Shown here one piece after another: positions 56,739 through 64,000 of a stretch of 64,000 nucleotides of DNA. The notes beneath the pieces are model-generated. The model was not told the origin of the DNA and searched no databases. It was given only the letters and a program-made list of their open reading frames with translations. The stretch is from contig JAYEVH010000228.1 in NCBI GenBank assembly GCA_036346255.1, positions 62,001 to 126,000 of the forward strand, given 5' to 3'. How positions within the stretch are numbered: the first letter of the stretch is position 1; every line of letters starts with the position of its first letter. The position numbers and the translations under genes were made by a program. Source of the stretch: Ampelocalamus luodianensis. Lineage: Eukaryota; Streptophyta; Magnoliopsida; Poales; Poaceae.

Positions 56739-59700
56739 TGTATTTACGAACTAGTCCCACGATCAGTAGCTAGTTCACACAGTAAACAAATATGGTAACA
56801 AATTCATATCACGACTTTATTAATAATCAATAGAGTTTATTACAAAAGAGGCTTACAAGCCAACAATAAAGAACACAACGGAAGACGAAGAAGTAGTAGA
56901 GTCTAGCAATCTACCACAGGCAACCGACTGGGGTAGCAGCCTAGTCGTCGAGATCCACACTGGTAGCAAAGTTCTTCTCCTCTGAAATTTTATTTGCATA
57001 AAGCAAGTATGAGCACAACTACCGTGCTCGCAAGTTACACCCATCAAATAGCAAAATGACATGCATACATGGATGTAACAAAGGATGACTTATTGGTTGA
57101 TTTGCATAAAGCAGCATTTCCTTTAAATACTTGTACTAAGTTCCAAAGCAGTTATTCTATAACTAAATTTTATTTCATAAATTCTCAATTTTATAGTCAG
57201 ATAACATTCACACATGAATGGTGAAGGATACCCTCCTATCACATGGCTTCCTGCCCAAATTCCATTTGCATAAACCAGTTTTGAAGAAGTCTTTTTCAAA
57301 CAAAACCAAAGTCTAACTTTGAGCGAGTTCGCGACATGTCCATAACAGTGAACACGACTATTCGAATAGTTTTACACTACGCAGAGGTTGTACAACTTTA
57401 CCCACAAGAGATAATCAACATCTTGTCCACTCACACAATTCCATAGGTGTGCGACTAAGTGATTATCATGAGGCCTTTACAATATTCTGTCTTAATGTAT
57501 TTATGCCCGCTAAGGTTTCGCTACCATTGGACTAACCATCCACCGGGAGCCCCCTCTTGCGCTAGGTGGGACTATTGTCTAACCGATACCCACACCAACA
57601 ATATAGCACAAATGACACTAAGACATCACAAATTATTTAGCCAAATCTGTCCCATTTGGACTTGTGGTAGTGCGGTGAGGCATAGCATCATGCACTCGAA
57701 GAACGGTTCTTAAGCGACTTGGATGACTTTCCATAAAAACCCTAGGCCTTAATCCTAACAGATTAAGCTCGTGCATAAACACGCACCCACCAATCATCCA
57801 TTTCGCCAAGTCCAAACCCATTTTTATTTTAATTTCCAAGTAAAGTATTTTATAATCTTTCTATGGTAAAACAATACCACAAAACCAATTTAAATCAAAT
57901 TTGGAAGATTTGGCTAAAACTTCCCAAATACATGATTTGATCTAAGCATTGGCTAAGCATATGATTAATTTTAGTATCATTTTGCCTAATGGTGACAAGG
58001 TATCCACGTTCAACATTCAAATTGGCTATACAAAGAAGATTGGAATAACTAGACAATTAAAACAGGGAACTAAAATAATTGTATAAACATATGCATGCAG
58101 TAATAATTTAAAATAGAATATATATAATTTGAAATAATGGGATCAATATGATCAAGAGTATAACTTGCCTTGCTTGATGAGATGATGTTGTTTTCCTAAC
58201 GAGATCACCGATCGAGGTGATGTTGTTTTCCTTAACAGTCACCTAGTACTCACAAGTACTTTCTCCAGAAGTCAAGTGTACAATCACGATGATCATACAG
58301 TCAAAATAAATCCTCTTATAAGCTCTTCAAACGTCGTCGAAATCTGATTCTCCGAAGTCGTTGAAATCTAATCGCGAAATAAGCAAAATTCAAATAAAAT
58401 TCAAATAACCATTCAAATGAACTCTAAATTAAATAATTTTGGTTTAGTTGGCTAGATATTAATTTTATAAAATTTTAGGAATTTGAATCACCTAAATTGA
58501 AGTTCGGATGCAAAAGATATGGGCTTTGGAAGATTCAAATTACATGAAATGATAGAATTAGGGTTTTTTTTTATGAATTTTGGGAATTATTTTTTAAAGG
58601 AAATATGCTTTATTGCGTCAGCATGACATCAGCAGGTGGAAATGGATTTTCGGCCGAATTATTTTTCTAAAGGAAAATCCATTTATTACGCAAGGCTGAC
58701 GTCAGCGACATGATTTATATTTCGGTTGAATTAATTTCCAATGAAAAAGGGGGGAAAGCCACGTGTGCGCCACGTGGGCGGACACATCAGCTCAGGGCTG
58801 AGTTGGCGCAGATGTGGCACCACAGTGGCGGCCACGTCGGTGCCGGATGGGGGCGGTGCTCGGGTCCCAAGGAACCGCGACAGCGGTGTTCGCGAGCGGC
58901 GAGGTACCAAATGAAAGAGACTCACGATCGCGGTGCTCACCTTGTTTGCTTGGGGCGTGGCCGCCGGCGGCGGCGAGATGACAATGGCGGCGAGTTGGGC
59001 GGAAGCGGCGTGGCGGTCGGGCGTGCTCGGCGAAGGTAGCGTGCGCATGGTGTGCGCCGTGACCGGCGGTGCCGATGGTGTAGGCGGCAGCGGCGGAGGC
59101 GGCATCGTCACGAGTCGGGGAAGAAAGGGTGCTCGCGGGGTTCTTCACGCGCGATTCAATGGCCGGGAGGGAGGAGGAGTGGGTGGTGGGAGCGGGTTGA
59201 GGGACTCCGGGGGCACCTCGTGCTCCCTTTTATATGGGCGGAGGAGTCTGGGAGGAGGAGATCGGGGCGGTGAAGGCGGCGGTGGTGATTTAAAATCAGC
59301 GATTACGGCCGTGAGAGAGAGAGAAATTGCCGGAAGGAGGTCGGCGTGATGAGGAAGTTAGTGCGTGCGTCGCGAGAGAGAGAGGCGAGAATCGCGGTGT
59401 TGACGAGCTCGGTTCGGCGAAAATGGCAGCCGCGTGCGGCGTTTGAGGGAGAAGGTGCGGGGAGGAAGAAGGGGTTGCGGCCGTCGGGTCTTCATCCGAT
59501 GGCGCGGAGGAGGCAGGGTGGCGTGGGTGTGTGTTAGCCGTCCGATTCAAATCGGACGGTTGGCGATGGAGTGGGAGAGAGAGTGCGGCGGGTGGGTGGA
59601 ATGGGCGGCGCGGAGAAAGGAGATGGGTTGGAGAGGGTTTGGCCCAAAAGAATTTCGAGAATTTAAATTGATTTTCCAATTGATTTAATCGGATAATTAG

Positions 59701-60074
59701 AAAGGGCTTTAGAAAATAGCAAAATAAATCCAAAAATTATGAGAAAATTCATAGAAATTCCCTTATTTATTTTGGACTTAATAAAACTATTTCCAACTTA
59801 AAGTTGGCTATTAACTTTGCAAAATAAATTATTTTAGCTTTAAAATATTTAGGAAAAGGCTTTTAAAAATTCAGAAAATTGTAGAAATTATTTAAATTTT
59901 TGTTTTTCGAGTTAAATCAAATAAAACTTCAAGAACTTCAAATAAATTTTACTTTTGACTTTTAAAACTTCAAAAATTCAAATAAAGCAATGAAACTCTT
60001 TCAAATTTCAGAAACTCCAATAAAATAATAACTTTATTTATTTTATTTTGGTAACAGAACTTTGGGATGTTACA
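56739..60074 (-). repeat. 3.3-kb LTR-like segment in intron 13
   Basis: On the minus strand it begins TGTAACATCCCAAAGTTC at 60074 and runs to about 56739, sharing blocks with 23290-26238 (GGCTTACAAGCC, ACACAACGGAAG, TTTACCCACAAGAGATAATC). A GC-rich stretch at 58750-59640 gives overlapping frames without domains. TGTAACA start and size suggest a solo LTR of a long-LTR gypsy family (RIRE8-like is a guess). I did not find a 5-bp target duplication. Confidence 0.55.
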
Positions 60075-60976
60075 GATCTTTATAGTAACATATGCATGTA
60101 TGCATATATTTATCTACAAAAACTCCCATCAAATTAAAAGGAGGTGGGAAGGTATGTGACAGACTACCAAGTCATTTATAATAGTAAGATATTTATGTCA
60201 TGTTTATATGCAAAGTTAACATTAGTTTAGACCAAAATAAGAGATTTTTCACCTTTTAGTATGTTACCACAAACTGTAACTCCAAAACTTTGACTTGGTA
60301 TATAAAATTATAATCCATTGCACTTCGTTTGACGATTCATGTTACAATATAATAAATAAAATGAATAATTCTTAGTTTGATTTACTGCTCATAAATTTGT
60401 TAAATCTTATGCTAGTTGGTATATAAAAATACAATACATTTCACTCGGTTTCACAATTCATGTATTATATTATAAATATAATGAACTCTTATGCTAATTT
60501 CATCAATAAAATCTCATGTCATAATTTTTTAGAGGGAGAAAAAGTAGGAGAGGCTCCTACTTCACTATATTAATAATATAATAGTACAAAAGAAAAATAT
60601 GTGCAAGGCCTCGTCAAAGAAAAGGAAACCATACAGAACAGCTCACGAAGAGTCTAGCCAATAAAAAGTTACAGGACAAAGATTGTCCTTCCCTCTGCGT
60701 ACGCAGAACTACTTCCTCTTTAAAAGCTCTTTTTCAAGCATCCAAGTGTAGGTTTTCTGCCTCTCCTGTTATAATTAAACCCGCCTCACTTCATATGAGT
60801 TGTTGAATTGAGTATGTAACTTTGTATCTTACCCTCATTTGGCAGATTAAGAACTTACTAAATACACAGGAATTTAGCATTTGTATTAACTTTTTTGTTT
60901 ATTGTGTTCAGTATATTTCTCTGTTATACTTCAGAGTTGGGCTTACAGAGCTAAGGGAATAATATTTTTGTTATAG
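60075..60976. other. remaining 3' part of intron 13
   Basis: AT-rich sequence leading to the exon 14 acceptor. 60075-60150 resembles 45107-45167 (see findings). 60530-60780 contains GTAGGAGAGGCTCCTACTTC, a small palindrome within what looks like an old repeat. No gene. Confidence 0.4.
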
Positions 60977-61201
60977 GATACTGAGAAGAACGAGGCAATA
61001 ATAAGACACATTGACAAGAAAATTGAGTTGGATATGCAAGAACTTTCCCAATATATTCTTCAAAGATATGATGATAGAACAAGTTACAAGACGAAGCAGA
61101 CCTTCTTGAATGTTGTCAAAAGCTGTTACTATGCTACTAATTGCCCGTCATATATGGTAGATAGACATGTTTCTAAAGTTATTTTTGAGCGTGTTATTTG
61201 A
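60977..61201 (+). CDS. CPS-like exon 14 with stop codon
   Basis: Acceptor TTGTTATAG. It encodes DTEKNEAIIRHIDKKIELDM, then KTKQTFLNVVKSCYYATNCP and VSKVIFERVI, followed by TGA. KQTFL.VVKSCYYA is the conserved C-terminal block of ent-CPS. This exon is separated from exon 13 by 16.4 kb of mostly transposon sequence. Confidence 0.93.
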   Translation, partial: DTEKNEAIIRHIDKKIELDMQELSQYILQRYDDRTSYKTKQTFLNVVKSCYYATNCPSYMVDRHVSKVIFERVI

Positions 61202-62035
61202 AAGGAAGTGTACCTCAATGAATCAATTCTATGAAGAAATAGGGCACGATATAAGGAGTCAAGTTTGGGTGGGCATATAGGCCAAGTGAAATGAAGATGG
61301 CTATAATTACAAAGCTGAAGAAATCGTCGAGGGCTACAATTTGGACTATGGAATACATAGCCATTGACGCCAGGCATAACGCCCTCGGCCCCAATGCGGC
61401 GCACAATAGAGCTTCGCCCTAGCCCTCATTGCGCCCCAGCCGGCGTGCTCAGCTTACACCGCACCCTCGGCTTTGCCCCCATGGTCTGTTTCATGCCTCC
61501 GTTGCAATGCTCGGACTATGCCACACCCTAGGGCCGCCACAAGGCCTTTCTTGCGTTGCCATCGTCATGTCGGCGGCGCTCCTGATTGCATGAGACCTTG
61601 TTAGGCAGCCTCAGTTGATGGCGACAAAGAGGAGGACCGAGTCGGTGGTGGCCTGGTGGGGTGTGCTGTGTCGTCACTAAATGGTGGCGACCGGGAAATG
61701 TGAGAGGGTGAGAAGGGAAAGATCTAGCAACATAAAGAAATTTTTGGTAGGGTTGAGGAGGTTGTTGAGTTAAGGATTAAATTTGTTAGAAGTTAATTTA
61801 TTTGTTTCACAAGTGTTTTTTAGAGATTTTATATATAGGAGGTGAGAGGACTGGGAGGGGAGAACGTACCACTCCACCGCCATTCACCAATTGAATATTT
61901 TATATTTGGATAGAGATACATAACAACAGGGATTTCTGATAAAGCTCCAACCTCTTTAGGTAATATTCTAATCCTGAAAATTCTCGTTTTAATGTTTCAT
62001 TGTAGAAATTTTTTATGTGATGCACACATTATCAG
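61202..62035. other. 3' UTR and downstream flank of the cyclase gene
   Basis: No clear polyadenylation signal could be singled out. 61370-61650 is GC-richer and gene-fragment-like on neither strand convincingly. The rest is AT-rich. No other gene seen. Confidence 0.35.
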
Positions 62036-62888
62036 GACCCTGATTTATACATCCGAAACCATCTGTATATTCTAAACTAGTTCTATAATCAGTAGTTAGC
62101 GCATATAGTGAAACATCAATGTAATAGCATCCATTCAACAAAATAACTAAAAAAGTAGCAAAACAATAATAAATAATAATAACTGAAACTTATGGTCAAC
62201 GTTTACTTAAGTTACCACGCAGAGCTTAAGAAATAAATAAAACTCTTTCAGCAAAAATAAGATAACTTGTGGTGGTCATTTGACATGTCCACGGGCAATT
62301 GAGTGGGAAGCACACCCTAGCCTGAGTAGCTTGATCTTCTTCAACTAAGCAACAATGTTTAAAGCCGTGAGTACGTAAAGTACTCGACAAGTTATGAGGA
62401 ACGATTATGCAACTAATATTCATGCAAGGCTTGATCAAAGGAATAGTAATATGGTTCTTTTTGTAGAAACCAAGTATTGACAATAAATACAGTAAGTAGA
62501 TTGTAAAACATAATTGAAAAGACCTTAAATAAATAGAGTAAACAATTATTTTGGAATAACCAATGAACCTCTCATTCACTTCCCAACCAAACTATCAAGT
62601 CAATATCTCATCCACCAAGTGAACATCACATTCATCAAGTGAATCTCCTATTCACCATTCAACCATTTTTATAAAATCTCTACACCTCGTGTGAAATCCC
62701 TGAACATTGTGCATAATCGGGGACATGATTATTTAAATAGTTTTAACTCTGTAGAGGTTGTACAACTTTACCCACAAGAGATAAATCAACTTATAATGTC
62801 CATTCACACTTCCATAGGTGCGCGACTAAGTGATTATCACAAGGTCTCTACAAAGCTCCTTCTTAACCCAATTCCGCCCGCTAAGGTT
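62036..62888 (-). repeat. LTR-like segment, same broad family
   Basis: It begins CTGTATATTCTAAACTAGTT and carries TGTACAACTTTACCCACAAG followed by GCGACTAAGTGATTATCACA, matching 57385-57480 and 23980-24080. It is cut at about 62888 (GCTAAGGTTTTG), where a related but distinct segment starts. Confidence 0.5.
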
Positions 62889-64000
62889 TTGTCGGGACAA
62901 AAAAATACAATTCTAGACCCTCTGTGTATAATGAACGCACTAGTCCAGGATCAAGCTAGTGCACACAGTGTCAACATAGATGAATATCATTCCACACAAG
63001 ACGAATATAAGAATAAACGACTAATTTCAATAATAAATTGGAGTTTTGACCTTATGGTCGAGTTTACAATTATTAAACCACGTAGGGCTGACACTAAATA
63101 AATAAACGGCAGCGGAACAAAAGCAACTCCAGCGGAAACCCATCGACTCGCCACAAGTAGTCGGCTGGGATCAAGACCTAACGATCACCATCCTCATAAA
63201 GCTCCTCCTCGAAAGCAGGTGACGATTCCTCCACTTCAGCTGAACGATTACAACAAGAATGAGTTCTCCGAGTACTCAACAAGTTGTACCACATAATGCA
63301 ATTTATAAATGATAGCTTATTCAAAAGGAAATGACTTCTGTAGCTATTTTGCAATAAAACAGCATGTGCAATTGAATACAAATAATAGATTGAAAGTGCA
63401 ATTCAAAACAAATAAATAGGAATAGTTTAACAATTGTTTTCACAAAGGACACAAAGCCTAATCAATTCTCCATTCACACAGCTGCACAAGTTATCCTACA
63501 CAGCAGTCCCTTCCCAAATGTTTTATGAAAATCTACCTCTCGTGTGAAATCTTCGAGGATGTCCATTACCGCGGACGCGGCTATTCGAATAGATTGATTA
63601 ACACTCTGCAAAGGTAGTACACTTTACCCACACGATATAAACAGTGTAGCTAGCACTAATCATAACAAAACCTTTTCAAAACTCCATCTCGACCATTGAC
63701 CCCCCGATGTGTTTTACCGTCGTACCAACCCTAACAATGTGCTTTGATACAACACACACCGTTGGACTTGGAAGGGGCGAACCGTCCATTGATGCGACTT
63801 TCAGAGTAGTCCACATCTCCACCCATCACTGAGCACCTAACCTACTTCCTGAGTAATCAATGTCGAGATTCCATAACTTACTAAGTTAGGCCCCATCCCA
63901 TCAGGCATGTGGTCGTACAGTGGTGGCTCGGTTCAATGGTGCATAAAGTTAAGTCCTTAATTGACCAAGGCGAGACTGCCAATTTCCAAGTACATTACCA
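62889..64000 (-). repeat. second LTR-like segment running out of the window
   Basis: It starts TCGGGACAAAAAAATAC and repeats the family layout: CACTAGTCCAGGATCAAGCT, CGGCAGCGGAAC, GTACCACATAATGCAAT and GACGCGGCTATTCGAATAGA. Its sequence is more diverged than the others. It extends past base 64000. Confidence 0.45.

Larger units (their letters stand above)
30592..61201 (+). pseudogene. ent-copalyl diphosphate synthase-like class II diterpene cyclase, 14 exons, probable pseudogene
   Basis: The family converts geranylgeranyl diphosphate to copalyl diphosphate in plastids, the first committed step to gibberellins and labdane-type diterpenoids. The spliced product carries QLPDGSWGD, ISAYDTAWVAMV, the LHS motif (SILHSLEG), the PNV motif (GVPNVYP) and the class II acid motif DVDDTAMAF. 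LHS plus PNV mark gibberellin-type ent-CPS. There is no class I DDXXD motif. The translation follows remembered rice OsCPS1 and maize An1 from exon 2 to the C-terminus. Lesions: TAG in place of Trp and a frame disruption in exon 2, a one-base loss at the end of exon 7, and a one-base loss at the exon 8 donor. Introns 1 and 13 are swollen by transposons. It may correspond to the rice paralogue called OsCPS3; that is inference. Confidence 0.85.

Noticed and set aside
58731..59733. Overlapping Pro/Ala-rich open frames on both strands in the LTR-like segment
   Set aside because: Composition-driven frames in GC-rich LTR sequence, with equivalents in the other LTR-like copies and no domain.
1..64000. 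CRISPR arrays, bacterial operons, tRNA or rRNA genes
   Set aside because: Intron-containing genes and plant transposons show a nuclear plant genome. No cloverleaf or rRNA sequence was recognised, and the regular arrays found are transposon-internal satellites without CRISPR spacing.

Overview
The window is plant nuclear DNA from a grass, most likely rice (Oryza). It is a transposon-dense region with split genes, GT-AG introns and grass-type CACTA, Mutator, hAT, Harbinger, LINE and Ty3/gypsy elements. Only one host gene is recognisable: a class II diterpene cyclase on the + strand. It resembles the gibberellin-type ent-copalyl diphosphate synthases (maize An1, rice OsCPS1) more than the defence-type OsCPS2/OsCPS4. 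I reconstructed 14 exons spanning 30592-61201. A paralogue such as rice OsCPS3, which I recall being described as a probable pseudogene, is the likeliest identity. That identity is inference from remembered sequences; I could not run an alignment.

Layout. 1-3525 is the interior of a minus-strand Ty3/gypsy element. Its LTR (from 3526) is split by a CACTA element at 3844-8711 with an ATT target duplication. 8.7-13.4 kb is degenerate: a short tandem repeat at 10.28-10.50 kb, a CACTA-like remnant with a palindromic array at 11.28-11.49 kb, and otherwise unrecognised sequence. 13377-20793 is a complete but decayed gypsy element on the minus strand. 20.8-26.2 kb holds long LTR-like segments in opposite orientations. 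An hAT-type MITE lies at 26929-27422. A duplicated segment of about 0.4-0.5 kb follows (27.46-27.93 and 29.56-29.97 kb); its second copy is the immediate upstream region of the cyclase gene.

The cyclase gene (30592-61201). Intron 1 (7.1 kb) has collected an LTR-retrotransposon 5' end, an hAT-like element with a nested 612-bp foldback MITE, a Harbinger MITE, a possible solo LTR and a LINE. Introns 2-12 are ordinary apart from GC-rich insertion sequence in intron 8. Intron 13 is about 16.4 kb and contains an 11,548-bp Mutator-like element (45168-56715) with terminal inverted repeats of about 270 bp and a perfect 9-bp target duplication (CAACTCAAG). The element carries a mudrA-type transposase, a plant-mobile-domain (PMD) gene, a GRF-zinc-finger-like ORF and several unusual tandem arrays. 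A long LTR-like segment follows it in the same intron.

The catalytic motifs of the cyclase are intact (DVDD, LHS, PNV, QLPDGSWG). However, exon 2 has a TAG where the family has Trp, plus a frame disruption. Exon 7 lacks one base, which shifts the exon 7/8 junction. The exon 8 donor also lacks one base. Together these point to a pseudogene. The repeats in the window differ from one another by many single-base indels, so some lesions could be assembly errors. 61.2-64.0 kb is downstream sequence followed by two more LTR-like segments.
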